From assembly GCA_049515655.1 (NCBI GenBank), contig JBEKTW010000036.1, positions 1 to 22,606 on the forward strand: a stretch of 22,606 bases of DNA. The letters are read 5' to 3'. The stretch's first letter is position 1. Each line of letters starts with the position of its first letter. The stretch comes from JBEKTW01 sp049515655. GTDB lineage: Bacteria > Bacteroidota > Ignavibacteria > UBA10030 > SZUA-254. The position numbers and the translations under genes were made by a program. The notes below the pieces were generated by a model. That model was given only the letters and a program-made list of their open reading frames with translations. It was not told where the DNA came from and did not search any database. Positions 14,950-22,458 of this stretch are shown here, piece by piece.

Positions 14950-15310
14950 TGAGGGATGAATATCAACATGGGCGAATAGTTCTTAGTTGACAGTTCTTAG
15001 TTGTTAGTTCATGGTCGTTCGTCATTAATCATTGGTCACTGGTCATTAGTTCGTGGTTTTTGGTTGTTGGTTCTTTGTTCTTGGTTCGTGGTTCTTGGTC
15101 ACTGCTTTTGGCCTTTGGCTATTGGCTTTTAGCCTTTAGCGGCTTTTAGCTTCTCACGATCTCAACCAAGCAATTTTCCGCCTTTCTCATTGTCTCCCCC
15201 ATCACTCCATTCACCTTTTCTCCTCCTCACCCATTCACCGTTTCACCCATTCTCACACTCACCCCTTCTCCCATTCAATATCTCATCTATTCAAAACCAA
15301 CTATCTATGG
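14950..15310 (+). other. Strand-biased low-complexity intergenic region
   Basis: This gene-free stretch separates two divergent genes. About 14980-15160 is G/T-rich, built from drifting ttagtt, ttggtt, gtggttcttgg, ggcttttagc words. About 15165-15300 turns C/T-rich, with cattcacc, cacccattc and tctcat words. It has no gene, and the words are too irregular for a tandem repeat. The abrupt switch in composition resembles the 23S-5S spacer. The functional SDR promoter lies just after it. Confidence 0.6.
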
Positions 15311-15313
15311 ACA

Positions 15314-15342
15314 TTGAAAAATAACTCCAGAACAGTTACATT
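15314..15342 (+). promoter_or_regulatory. Candidate promoter of the SDR gene
   Basis: TTGAAA (15314-15319), 17 nt and TACATT (15337-15342) give a sigma-70-like promoter with a start near 15349, about 27 nt before the ATG. Confidence 0.5.
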
Positions 15343-15375
15343 TTAATCATTCTCACAAATTCCGAAGGAAAAAGC

Positions 15376-16134
15376 ATGATTGATCTTTCAAATCAAGTTG
15401 CGGTCGTCACCGGTGGCTCACGCGGAATCGGAGCTGCCACAGCGGGTCTACTCGCACACGCGGGAGCAGACGTGATCATCATATATAAAAGCAGCGTCAA
15501 AAAGGCAGTAGATGTGGCGAATAGCATTGCGTCTCAAGGCAGAGAATGCATCGCGTTGAGAGGAAGACTGGAAAACATGTCTGAATGTAAAAAAATAGTC
15601 AAGACGGTCATCAGGGAATTCAAGAGAATTGATATTCTGGTGAATTCTGCAGGAGTCTGGGAATTTGGTGAGATCGGGGCGATGGCGCAAAGAGATTGGA
15701 ATCGGTCGATTGCAATCAATTTGACGAGCACGTTCAACATGTGCAATCTCGTTGTTCCCTTCATGAAAAGGCAAAAATACGGTAGGATCATTAACATCTC
15801 AAGCACGGCAGGACAAAGGGGAGAAGCATTTCACTCCCATTATGCCGCGGCAAAGGGAGGGGTGATTGCGTTTACGAAATCTCTTGCCGCTGAACTCATA
15901 TCTTCAGGGATTTGGGTGAATTGTGTCGCTCCCGGTTGGGTTCTCACAGATATGACATCGAATGAGCTCGGGAAATCAAAATCCCGTTTGGAGATCCTCA
16001 AAACAATCCCACGTGGTAAAATTGCAACGCCTGAGGAGATTGCCGGGCCCATCCTTTTCCTATCTTCAAAATTAGCGGATAATATCGTCGGAGAGGTGCT
16101 GAATGTCAATGGAGGCAGTGTCCTCTGCGGCTGA
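15376..16134 (+). CDS. Short-chain dehydrogenase/reductase (FabG-like SDR)
   Basis: This 252-residue classical SDR has the cofactor motif TGGSRGIG (12-19), NSAG (90-93), N115 and the catalytic S143, Y156, K160 (YxxxK), all intact. It ends with NVNGGSVLCG, the substrate-loop end usual in FabG-like enzymes. Classical SDRs use NAD(P)H to reduce a ketone or oxidise an alcohol; K38-S39 after strand two hints at NADPH but is weak evidence. No fatty-acid genes are adjacent, so it may be a general oxidoreductase rather than the housekeeping FabG. GAAGGA precedes the ATG at 15376. It is monocistronic: the next gene has its own promoter. Confidence 0.9.
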   Translation: MIDLSNQVAVVTGGSRGIGAATAGLLAHAGADVIIIYKSSVKKAVDVANSIASQGRECIALRGRLENMSECKKIVKTVIREFKRIDILVNSAGVWEFGEIGAMAQRDWNRSIAINLTSTFNMCNLVVPFMKRQKYGRIINISSTAGQRGEAFHSHYAAAKGGVIAFTKSLAAELISSGIWVNCVAPGWVLTDMTSNELGKSKSRLEILKTIPRGKIATPEEIAGPILFLSSKLADNIVGEVLNVNGGSVLCG

Positions 16135-16208
16135 AACCCTTAAAATTTCGCAAGGTTCGCCGTTTTTCCATCCTACCCAAAAATATTGTGTTTTTTTGAA
16201 GAATTTGC

Positions 16209-16236
16209 TTGCTTTTTTTTGAAAATTTTGTATATT
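16209..16236 (+). promoter_or_regulatory. Candidate promoter of the DHS-like gene
   Basis: TTGCTT (16209-16214), a 16-nt T-rich spacer and TATATT (16231-16236) with a preceding TG. The box reads TATATTTG, so it also matches the Bacteroidota -7 consensus TAnnTTTG with TTG 19 nt upstream. The start would be near 16243, 30 nt before the ATG. Confidence 0.5.
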
Positions 16237-16272
16237 TGAGCGGTATTTCAACAGTCCTTTTTTGTCAAAGGA

Positions 16273-17388
16273 ATGAAGCAAGCGAAGTCGAAGTTTCTTA
16301 AGGGAAAACAGATAATCCCTAAACCGATTCCTAAGAACATTAAGGTTACTGACCTTATTGATGAATACTTCCATTCGTACAATGCGGGTAGGTTGAGGGA
16401 AGCTTGTCATCTGTATTCCGAAAAAATGCTTGCACGGGATTCCACGGTTGGAATGAGCATCACGGGTGCCCTCACGCCCGCTGGTTTGGGGGGTTCTTGC
16501 ATCGTTCCTTTGATGAAAGCCGGGATGATCGACTGGCTGGTCAGCACGGGTGCAAATCTCTATCATGATACGCATTTTTCGATTGGTCATTCGGTGCATC
16601 GTGGGACCCCGTTCAATGATGACAGGATGTTGCGAAAAGAAGGCATTATTCGCATCTACGATGTCGTTTTCGACTACAACGTCCTGCTTTCTACAGATTC
16701 GTTCCTCCGGAAACTTCTTCGGCTTCACGAATTCCAGATGGAAATGGGAACCGCCGAGCTTCACCACAAACTTGGGAAGTACATTGCCGAGCGGGAGAAG
16801 ATGCTCAAAATCAAGAACAGCAGCATACTCGCTGCCGCCTATCACTGCGGTGTACCCGTCTACACGTCCTCCCCCGGTGACAGCTCCATCGGCATGAATA
16901 TCGCCGAGGTTGCCCTGGACGGCTACAAGACCAGAATCGACGTTTTGTTGGATGTGAATGAAACCGCGGCGATCGTGCTGGACGCCAAGAGAAGCGGTGG
17001 GAAGAGCAGTATCGTCATCGTGGGCGGCGGCTCACCGAAGAATTTTGTTTTGCAGACCGAGCCGCAGCTCCAGGAAGTCTTGGGAATCGATGAAAGAGGG
17101 CATGATTACTTCCTGCAAATTACGGATGCCCGTCCCGACACCGGCGGACTTTCGGGTGCGACGCCGGGAGAGGCGGTAACCTGGGGGAAAGTCGACCCGG
17201 AGAGGTTGCCGGATGCCGTTGTCGCGTATGTCGACTCGACCATCGCGCTACCCCTGTTGACGTCCTATGCGCTGGGAGTTGTGAAACCGCGCCCGCTGAA
17301 ACGGCTTTATGACAGGCGTGAAGCTCTCATGGGCAAATTGTACAAGGAGTACATCAAAGCGAAAAAGAAAAGGCTGGACAAACAATAA
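16273..17388 (+). CDS. Deoxyhypusine synthase-like protein
   Basis: This 371-residue protein aligns along its length with the deoxyhypusine synthase family. Features are LTPAGLGG (67-74), the STGANLYHD block (91-99), GVPVYTSSPGDSSIG, the nucleotide-binding VGGGSPKNF (250-258) and GGLSGATPGEAVTWGKVD. The last contains K306 at the place of the human active-site lysine (WGK). Archaea and eukaryotes modify eIF5A with spermidine, but bacteria lack eIF5A; bacterial members are thought to act on polyamines (for example homospermidine formation) or an unknown substrate. The catalytic lysine is present, so the enzyme is probably active. ATG at 16273 with AAAGGA upstream. A histone-like gene follows 83 bp on. 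Confidence 0.9.
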   Translation: MKQAKSKFLKGKQIIPKPIPKNIKVTDLIDEYFHSYNAGRLREACHLYSEKMLARDSTVGMSITGALTPAGLGGSCIVPLMKAGMIDWLVSTGANLYHDTHFSIGHSVHRGTPFNDDRMLRKEGIIRIYDVVFDYNVLLSTDSFLRKLLRLHEFQMEMGTAELHHKLGKYIAEREKMLKIKNSSILAAAYHCGVPVYTSSPGDSSIGMNIAEVALDGYKTRIDVLLDVNETAAIVLDAKRSGGKSSIVIVGGGSPKNFVLQTEPQLQEVLGIDERGHDYFLQITDARPDTGGLSGATPGEAVTWGKVDPERLPDAVVAYVDSTIALPLLTSYALGVVKPRPLKRLYDRREALMGKLYKEYIKAKKKRLDKQ

Positions 17389-17405
17389 TTCACTCCCTCC
17401 GGGGA

Positions 17406-17436
17406 CACCTCTCGTTTGGACCGAAACGATGAGGTG
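17406..17436 (+). terminator. Hairpin after the DHS-like gene
   Basis: cacct-ctcgttt pairs with gaaacg-at-gaggtg around a ggacc loop. No T-run follows, so it may be only an attenuator or mRNA-stabilising stem in front of the histone-like gene. Confidence 0.3.
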
Positions 17437-17471
17437 AGAACAATAACAACAAATCAACAGAAAGGGATCAT

Positions 17472-17678
17472 ATGAGCAGATTCGCAGAACTACGTGACCT
17501 GCTTGGCAGCTTCGAGAAGGACTTTGTCAAGTTCTACGAGAAGGGAAACAAATCCGCCGGCACGCGTGTGCGCAAGCACATGAATGAAATGAAGAAAAAG
17601 GCGCAGGAAATCCGCAAGGAAATCCAGGAAATGAAAGGTAAGCTCAAGGAATCAGAGGGCGGCGCTCCAACGGTGTAA
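17472..17678 (+). CDS. Histone H1-like (Hc1-type) small basic protein
   Basis: This 68-residue, lysine-rich, helical protein begins MSRFAELRDLLGSFEKDFVK and continues with GTRVRKHMNEMKKKAQEIRKEIQEMK. This is the pattern of the short histone H1-like proteins common in Bacteroidota and Chlorobi relatives. It is presumed to bind DNA non-specifically and help compact the nucleoid; the RxRKHMNEMKKKAQEIRKEI stretch is a likely amphipathic coiled coil. A good site (AAAGGGAT) precedes the ATG at 17472. A terminator follows. The family is clear; function is by analogy. Confidence 0.85.
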   Translation: MSRFAELRDLLGSFEKDFVKFYEKGNKSAGTRVRKHMNEMKKKAQEIRKEIQEMKGKLKESEGGAPTV

Positions 17679-17717
17679 GAACACCAAGCACGATTCTTCT
17701 TCCCGCACGTGCGGGGC

Positions 17718-17772
17718 AAGAGGCTCTCTCGACCATGCAAACATTGTCGGGGGAGTCTCTTACTATTTTTTT
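17718..17772 (+). terminator. Intrinsic terminator after the histone-like gene
   Basis: aagaggctctctcgac pairs imperfectly with gtcgggggagtctctt (17745-17761) and is followed by actattttttt. A small cccgcac/gtgcggg stem lies just before it. Confidence 0.65.
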
Positions 17773-17820
17773 GAACAATCGCGTTGGTTATTGCGGGCGT
17801 ACCATAAGAAAGGATTCCCT

Positions 17821-19011
17821 GTGAGTTCCAGGATGTTCAAGCTTCTTGCCGCCCTTGCCTTCTTCATCGTCGGCTTCCAGAATGAAGCCGATTATCGATC
17901 GTTGCATTTCAGTGCCACGGTCGTGGATACGCACAACGACGTTGTCCAGCGGGTGCTGGCGGGCGAAGATATTTCCGCTCGCACCGTCCACGGACATTCC
18001 GACCTGCCCCGTTTTCTGGATGGAGGTCTGGACGTGGAGATGTTCTCCATCTGGGCTCCGCCGGAAAAAACGTCCTCTTCGTACTTCCATCAGGCCGACG
18101 AACAGATTGATTCCATAATGAGCTTCGTAAACCGCAATCCTTCCAAAGTCAGATTTGCACGTACCGCTGGAGAGGTTGAGCAGCTCGTACATCAGGGGAA
18201 GTTTGTCGCGATGATGGGAATGGAGGGAGGTCATCATATTGAAAACGATCTCAAAAAGCTCGAACATTTTTACAGCCGGGGTGTACGGTACATGACGCTC
18301 ACATGGAACAACAGCACCCCCTGGGCCACCTCGGCAAAAGATGAGGATGAATTGCGTGATTCCCTCAAGCATAAGGGATTGACAGAATTCGGACGGCGCG
18401 TCGTCCGCAGAATGAATGATCTCGGGATGATAGTGGATGTGTCGCATGTCGGTGAACGAACATTCTGGGATGTGATCACGACAACGAGGAAACCGGTGAT
18501 CGCGTCGCATTCTTCCGCATGGGCGCTTTGCCATAATCGCCGCAATCTGAAGGATGACCAGCTGAGGGCGATTGCAAAGAACGGCGGCGTGGTGTTTATC
18601 AATTTTGCTCCCTGGTTTATCGACAGCACGTTCGGGGCAAAAGAGCGCGCGATGCTGGCGAGAAACAAGTCGAGGATTGACTCATTCCGGGCGACGCTCA
18701 AAGGTCATGACGAATTCCTGAATGACATGGCGGTGGCGGAATTTCTGAAGGATCAGTATGATCCGATCCGGCCGGCGCTGAAGTTGTTGATCGACCATTT
18801 TGACTATGTCGCAAGGCTAATCGGAGTCGACCATGTCGGCATCGGCTCAGACTTCGACGGCATCACCGTGACCCCGAAAGAGATGGACGATGTCACATTT
18901 CTTCCGAATATCACCAGAGAGCTGCTCACGCGTGGCTATTCGCAACAGGACGTGAAAAAGATGCTGGGTGAAAATTTCCTGCGGGTTCTCCGGGAGGTCG
19001 AACAGCGTTGA
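17821..19011 (+). CDS. Exported membrane dipeptidase (peptidase family M19)
   Basis: This 396-residue protein is a renal-dipeptidase-like zinc enzyme that cleaves dipeptides, with an N-terminal hydrophobic segment (FKLLAALAFFIVGF) for export or membrane anchoring. Binuclear metal ligands are all visible: VDTHND (H38, D40), the GMEGG glutamate (E135), DVSH (H209), ASHSS (H230) and GSDFDG (D344). The frame reaches a TTG at 17791, but AGAAAGGA stands six bases before the GTG at 17821, so that start is preferred; the ATG at 17833 is the alternative. It lies alone between the histone-like gene terminator and tRNA-Asn; its stop codon overlaps the -35 box of the tRNA promoter. It may serve peptide scavenging in the periplasm. 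Confidence 0.92.
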   Translation: MSSRMFKLLAALAFFIVGFQNEADYRSLHFSATVVDTHNDVVQRVLAGEDISARTVHGHSDLPRFLDGGLDVEMFSIWAPPEKTSSSYFHQADEQIDSIMSFVNRNPSKVRFARTAGEVEQLVHQGKFVAMMGMEGGHHIENDLKKLEHFYSRGVRYMTLTWNNSTPWATSAKDEDELRDSLKHKGLTEFGRRVVRRMNDLGMIVDVSHVGERTFWDVITTTRKPVIASHSSAWALCHNRRNLKDDQLRAIAKNGGVVFINFAPWFIDSTFGAKERAMLARNKSRIDSFRATLKGHDEFLNDMAVAEFLKDQYDPIRPALKLLIDHFDYVARLIGVDHVGIGSDFDGITVTPKEMDDVTFLPNITRELLTRGYSQQDVKKMLGENFLRVLREVEQR

Positions 19012-19036
19012 CTTTTGGGGCATTTTTCTTTATATT
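19008..19036 (+). promoter_or_regulatory. tRNA-Asn promoter
   Basis: TTGACT (19008-19013), exactly 17 nt, TATATT (19031-19036). This is the best promoter match in the window; transcription would start near 19043, 20 nt before the mature tRNA. The -35 box overlaps the dipeptidase stop codon. Confidence 0.65.
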
Positions 19037-19062
19037 TTGAAAGTTACAATACATTATACAAT

Positions 19063-19134
19063 TCCGCAGTAGCTCAATGGTAGAGCATCCGGCTGTTAAC
19101 CGGAGGGTTGCAAGTTCGAGTCTTGCCTGCGGAG
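19063..19134 (+). tRNA. tRNA-Asn (anticodon GTT)
   Basis: The 7-bp acceptor stem is tccgcag (19063-19069) with ctgcgga (19127-19133), discriminator G at 19134. The D arm (agctcaatggtagagc), an anticodon stem tccgg/ccgga with loop ctgttaa (anticodon GTT) and T arm gcaag-ttcgagt-cttgc are all intact. CCA is not encoded. The last 16 nt of the tRNA plus two bases recur 528 bp downstream, the mark of an insertion at the tRNA end. Confidence 0.96.
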
Positions 19135-19136
19135 CC

Positions 19137-19280
19137 CTTCGACTCGTCCCGTCCATCAAGGATGGGACGTGTCATTTTGGACGGGACTCGCTCAGGGCTC
19201 CGCCCCGACGAGACGGACGAGTCGAAGAGTCCCGAGCGACCCCGAGCGAGCGCAGCGAGTCGAAGGGGAGTCGAAGGACC
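19137..19280 (+). repeat. Hairpin-rich leader of the GIY-YIG element
   Basis: cttcgactcgtcc (19137-19149) pairs perfectly with 19215-19227. The overlapping cccttcgactc (19135-19145) pairs perfectly with gagtcgaaggg (19257-19267), and a third gagtcgaagg is at 19268-19277; the three right arms are alternatives. Smaller stems nest inside (gtcccgtcc with ggatgggac and with ggacgggac). The base of the 11-bp stem includes the last two bases of the duplicated tRNA core, so the hairpin marks the junction. Frames through it give SERSESKG-like spurious peptides. Confidence 0.65.
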
Positions 19281-19304
19281 AAAACATAAGACAAGGGAAG
19301 CAGC

Positions 19305-19586
19305 ATGCCAGCCTGGTTCTACATCCTGCGATTAAGATCCAATGCTCTATATTCCGGAGCTACTCACAATCTCACGAAGAGAACTCGGGAACATTTCCAG
19401 GGTCGAGGTTGTCGCACCACCAAGCTTGATCCACCGATCGCGATGGTCCATTTCGAAGAATACCCATCTTACAAGGAAGCCCTGCACCGTGAGCGTCAGG
19501 TCAAACAGTGGACCCGTGCCAAGAAAGAAGCCCTCATCCGAGGCGATAAGGGGACACTTCGCGACCTTGCACGAAGGCGACATTAG
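19305..19586 (+). CDS. GIY-YIG endonuclease, single-domain
   Basis: This 93-residue protein is a stand-alone GIY-YIG nuclease domain of the UvrC-N-terminus-like, YhbQ-type group. The first tyrosine motif is WFYIL (Y6), followed by LYSG (Y16, G18) in place of YIG, R26 and H30 in NLTKRTREH, and the metal-binding glutamate E63 in ALHRERQVKQW. A basic terminus RAKKEALIRGDKG...ARRRH follows. So the catalytic set is essentially complete. AAGGGAA precedes the ATG at 19305. It is the sole gene between two copies of the tRNA-Asn 3' end, and is most simply the endonuclease that drives or maintains the element. Cleavage at the tRNA gene is inference; a repair role is the alternative. Confidence 0.9.
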   Translation: MPAWFYILRLRSNALYSGATHNLTKRTREHFQGRGCRTTKLDPPIAMVHFEEYPSYKEALHRERQVKQWTRAKKEALIRGDKGTLRDLARRRH

Positions 19587-19646
19587 TTCCGAACGGGTCT
19601 GAATCCAACGTCATCAGACGAGAAGTTTATCCCGCCGAAGGCGGGA

Positions 19647-19664
19647 AGTCTTGCCTGCGGAGCC
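19647..19664 (+). repeat. Distal direct copy of the tRNA-Asn 3' end
   Basis: A perfect 18-nt copy of 19119-19136, covering part of the T arm, the 3' acceptor strand, discriminator and two further bases. Homology stops on both sides (left g versus a, right c versus a). Confidence 0.85.
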
Positions 19665-19666
19665 AC

Positions 19667-19704
19667 AAGCCCCGACACGTCGATTAAGATGTATCGGGGC
19701 TTTG
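19667..19704 (+). terminator. Terminator-like hairpin, probably the original tRNA-Asn terminator
   Basis: aagccccga (19667-19675) pairs with tcggggctt (19694-19702), followed by a short tg-interrupted T stretch. It lies 2 bp after the distal tRNA-end copy, where the terminator of an uninterrupted tRNA-Asn would be expected. Confidence 0.55.
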
Positions 19705-19765
19705 TATTAATGCGAGTATTATTTTTGGATTGTATATCGCTGCAAAATAATGAGTCGGGTCAATA

Positions 19766-19795
19766 TTAGACAAATTAGTCTTATTTCTGTATATT
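19766..19795 (+). promoter_or_regulatory. Candidate promoter of the kinase gene
   Basis: TTAGAC (19766-19771), 18 nt and TATATT (19790-19795) with a preceding TG. It would give a leader of about 130 nt. The leader contains a perfect 14-bp palindrome, atccggtaccggat (19822-19835), a possible operator. Confidence 0.35.
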
Positions 19796-19930
19796 ACTAT
19801 ATATCCGGCAGTAGAGATCCTATCCGGTACCGGATTTCAACGGTCCACGACCATGAATAGGGAGTCGCAGGATAGAAAAAAAACCTATTTGAGCAAGGGT
19901 ATCTGTAATTGATGAGGGAATAATATATCC

Positions 19931-22333
19931 GTGACAGGGCAGATAATATCACACTATAAGATTCTTGAAAAGCTTGGCGAAGGCGGTATGGGCATCGTCT
20001 ACAAAGCCGAAGACCTCAAGCTCAAGCGAATTGTGGCAATTAAGTTTCTCCCTAAGCGACTCTCGGTGCACGGTGAAGAACGGGAACGTTTCATCCTTGA
20101 AGCACAAGCTGCTTCGGCGCTCAATCATCCCAACATCTGTGTTATCCATGAAATCGATGAAGTAGACGATGAGAGCTTCATCGTCATGGAACATATGGAT
20201 GGCGTCACCCTCAGAGAGTGGATAAGGAAGAAAGCAGAACAAGCCGATGGTTACAGAAAATTAGGTATGAAAGAAGCCGTCGATCTTGCCACACAAATTG
20301 CTGAAGGGATGGAGAAAGCACACGAGAAAGGGATTATCCATCGGGACGTGAAGTCGGAAAATATCATGGTAACGAGCGATGGACGGGCAAAGATCATGGA
20401 TTTCGGATTAGCAAAGCTCAAAGGTGTGAGCAAGCTGACGAAGACCGGTTCGACTGTCGGTACAATTGCATACATGTCACCGGAACAAGTGGAAGGCATC
20501 GAAACAGATCAACGTACCGATATCTTCTCGTTTGGTGTTGTCGTTTACGAAATGCTTTCAGGCCGCCTTCCATTCCGTGCCGAGCATGAAACAGCGATGA
20601 TGTATGAGATCATCAATGTGGAACCACAATCATTGGCTGATCAGCACAATGGTATCGAGCCGGAATTAAACCGAATCGTAATGAAATGTCTCGAGAAAGA
20701 CCGTGAAGTGCGTTATCAGTCGATGCGGGAAGTTGTGGTTGATTTGAAGCGCTACAGGCGAGATTCCGATGGAAGGCGTATCGAGCGGAAACCGGACGTT
20801 CATGATACGCCGCAGCCTTCAGGCCCGTCTTTGTCGGGGAAACCCCGGGGAGGTTCCCAAACCAAGTGGTTGAAAATCAGCTTGGCACTCCTTGGAGCTA
20901 TTCTCCTTATCAGTCTCGGAATTTTTATGTTTACCCCCAAAACCGCATCGATTGATTCCATCGCCGTGTTGCCGTTTGAGAATGTTGGTGCCGACCCGAA
21001 CACAGAATACTTAAGCGACGGAATCACGGAAAGCATCATCAACACGCTCTCTCAGCTGTCCAACCTCAGCGTGATGTCGAGTAGTTCTGTGTTCCACTTC
21101 AAAGGTAAAGACATTGATCCGCAGAAGGCTGGGAAAGAATTAGGTGTGAAGGCGGTGCTGAGAGGTCGGGTCATTCAACGGGGTGACAATCTCCAAATAA
21201 GTACGGAACTTGTGAACGTTTCAAACAACATGCACATATGGGGCGAACAGTACAATAAGAAACTTACGGATATACTTGCCGTACAGGAAGAAATTTCAAA
21301 ACACATTTCCCAACAATTGAAGTTGAAATTGGTCGGCGAAGATGAGAAAAAGCTTACAAGACGTTCAACGGAAAACACGGATGCGTATCAACTCTATCTC
21401 AAAGGAAGGTTTCATTGGAACAAGCGCAAGCTAGGCGATCTCCAAAAAGCTGTTGACTATTTCAATCAAGCGATCGAAAAGGATTCAGGATTTGCTCTTG
21501 CATATGCCGGATTAGCCTCCACATATGCTATATTGCCAGAATATTCAGGATTTCCGGCAAAGGACTACATTCCAAAAACTGAGAATGCGACGCGAAAAGC
21601 ACTGGAATTTGATCCGACACTGGCCGAGCCCCATGCAGCGCTGGGATTGATCAAAAATGATTATCAATGGGACTGGAGCGGTGCGGAGAAAGAATTTAAG
21701 CGGGCCATAGAACTCAATCCTAATTATCCTACAACGCATCAATGGTATAGTGTAAATCTTGTTCAGCAGGCCAGATACGAGGAGGCCTTAGCTGAAATTA
21801 AGCGCGCACAAGAACTAGATCCTCTTTCCCTCGTTATTAATTTGTGTGTCGCGGAAGTATTCATTTACATGCGACGCTATGATCTTTCCGTAGAACAGTT
21901 AAAAAAGACGATAGAGCTTGATCCAAATTTTCCCGGAGCGCATGATGATTTCGGGATGTTGTATACGCACTTGGGCAAATACGACGAAGCCATCGCTGAG
22001 ATGCAAATATTCAAGCAAAATGTTGGGGCAGATACTATATACGCAATAGGGGATATTGGTTATGTCTATGCGAGGGCAGGAAAGAGGGACGAGGCGATCC
22101 AAATTCTCAACAAACTGTTTGATTGGTCAAAGCAAGGCTACACGCTGTCAGTACAAATTGCCGGAGTCTACGTAGGGTTAGGTGATAAGGATAAGGCGTT
22201 CGAATGGCTCGGAAAAGGATATGATGAAGAAAATAACGTCCTTGGATATGTTAAGGTTGATCGTGAATGGGATGATCTCCGCTCCGATCCCCGCTATACG
22301 GCATTGCTTAAGAAAATGGGGTTGGGAAAATGA
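19931..22333 (+). CDS. Serine/threonine protein kinase with TPR C-terminal half
   Basis: This 800-residue protein is a three-part receptor-like kinase. Residues 1-270 are a Hanks-type kinase: GEGGMGIVYKA loop, AIKFL lysine, HRDVKSEN catalytic loop, DFGLA, and MSPEQ near the APE position. A linker leads to one membrane helix (about 317-333, SLALLGAILLISLGIFM). Outside it is a domain with SIAVLPFENVGADPNTEYLSDGITESI, found in adenylate-cyclase/TolB-like proteins (about 343-470). From about 490 TPR repeats follow (DAYQLYLKGR, AYAGLASTYA, AHAALGLIKN, AIELNPNYP, AHDDFGMLY). The kinase domain faces the cytoplasm; the TPR part should be periplasmic. Start is GTG at 19931 with a weak GAGGG. Targets unknown. 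Confidence 0.92.
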   Translation: MTGQIISHYKILEKLGEGGMGIVYKAEDLKLKRIVAIKFLPKRLSVHGEERERFILEAQAASALNHPNICVIHEIDEVDDESFIVMEHMDGVTLREWIRKKAEQADGYRKLGMKEAVDLATQIAEGMEKAHEKGIIHRDVKSENIMVTSDGRAKIMDFGLAKLKGVSKLTKTGSTVGTIAYMSPEQVEGIETDQRTDIFSFGVVVYEMLSGRLPFRAEHETAMMYEIINVEPQSLADQHNGIEPELNRIVMKCLEKDREVRYQSMREVVVDLKRYRRDSDGRRIERKPDVHDTPQPSGPSLSGKPRGGSQTKWLKISLALLGAILLISLGIFMFTPKTASIDSIAVLPFENVGADPNTEYLSDGITESIINTLSQLSNLSVMSSSSVFHFKGKDIDPQKAGKELGVKAVLRGRVIQRGDNLQISTELVNVSNNMHIWGEQYNKKLTDILAVQEEISKHISQQLKLKLVGEDEKKLTRRSTENTDAYQLYLKGRFHWNKRKLGDLQKAVDYFNQAIEKDSGFALAYAGLASTYAILPEYSGFPAKDYIPKTENATRKALEFDPTLAEPHAALGLIKNDYQWDWSGAEKEFKRAIELNPNYPTTHQWYSVNLVQQARYEEALAEIKRAQELDPLSLVINLCVAEVFIYMRRYDLSVEQLKKTIELDPNFPGAHDDFGMLYTHLGKYDEAIAEMQIFKQNVGADTIYAIGDIGYVYARAGKRDEAIQILNKLFDWSKQGYTLSVQIAGVYVGLGDKDKAFEWLGKGYDEENNVLGYVKVDREWDDLRSDPRYTALLKKMGLGK

Positions 22334-22458
22334 TCGGCCAGACAATCTCCCACTATAAGTCCCAAAATCACCCGCGAGTGTTTTTTACGAGCGGTTGTGA
22401 TTTTGCGGACCCTGACGAATCCGCCGCGGCGGATGAGGAAGGGACTCCCTCATCGTAG
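22330..22458 (+). pseudogene. Truncated start of a second kinase gene
   Basis: An ATG overlapping the upstream stop codon (ATGA) opens MIGQTISHYK, a close match to the start of the upstream kinase (TGQIISHYK). After ten codons similarity ends, and the frame passes through a hairpin (caaaatcac with gtgattttg around 22362-22406) and a ccgcggcgg stem to a stop at 22456. It is probably a broken kinase gene, 42 codons in all. Confidence 0.6.

Larger units (their letters stand above)
19137..19664 (+). mobile_element. Compact GIY-YIG element inserted at the tRNA-Asn 3' end
   Basis: The 18-nt sequence agtcttgcctgcggagcc occurs at the tRNA end (19119-19136) and again, perfectly, at 19647-19664; the intervening unit is 528 bp counting one copy. 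It contains only a hairpin-rich leader (19137-19280), a GIY-YIG nuclease gene and a cccgccgaaggcggg hairpin (19631-19645) touching the distal copy. The terminator-like hairpin 19667-19704 lies beyond the distal copy, as if separated from the tRNA by the insertion. The proximal copy keeps the tRNA complete. No integrase or transposase is present, so movement by the nuclease or in trans is inference. Confidence 0.7.

Noticed and set aside
15376..17388. SDR and DHS-like gene as one biosynthetic operon
   Set aside because: A 138-bp gap with its own strong promoter separates them and no further pathway genes are adjacent.
19063..19134. Group I intron in the tRNA, given the nearby homing-type nuclease
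   Set aside because: The tRNA is uninterrupted, and the insert lies after its 3' end with no intron core seen.
19077..19289. Open frame covering tRNA-Asn and the element leader
   Set aside because: It translates a tRNA and hairpins; SERSESKG-like peptides are a known artefact of gagcgag...gagtcgaaggg repeats.
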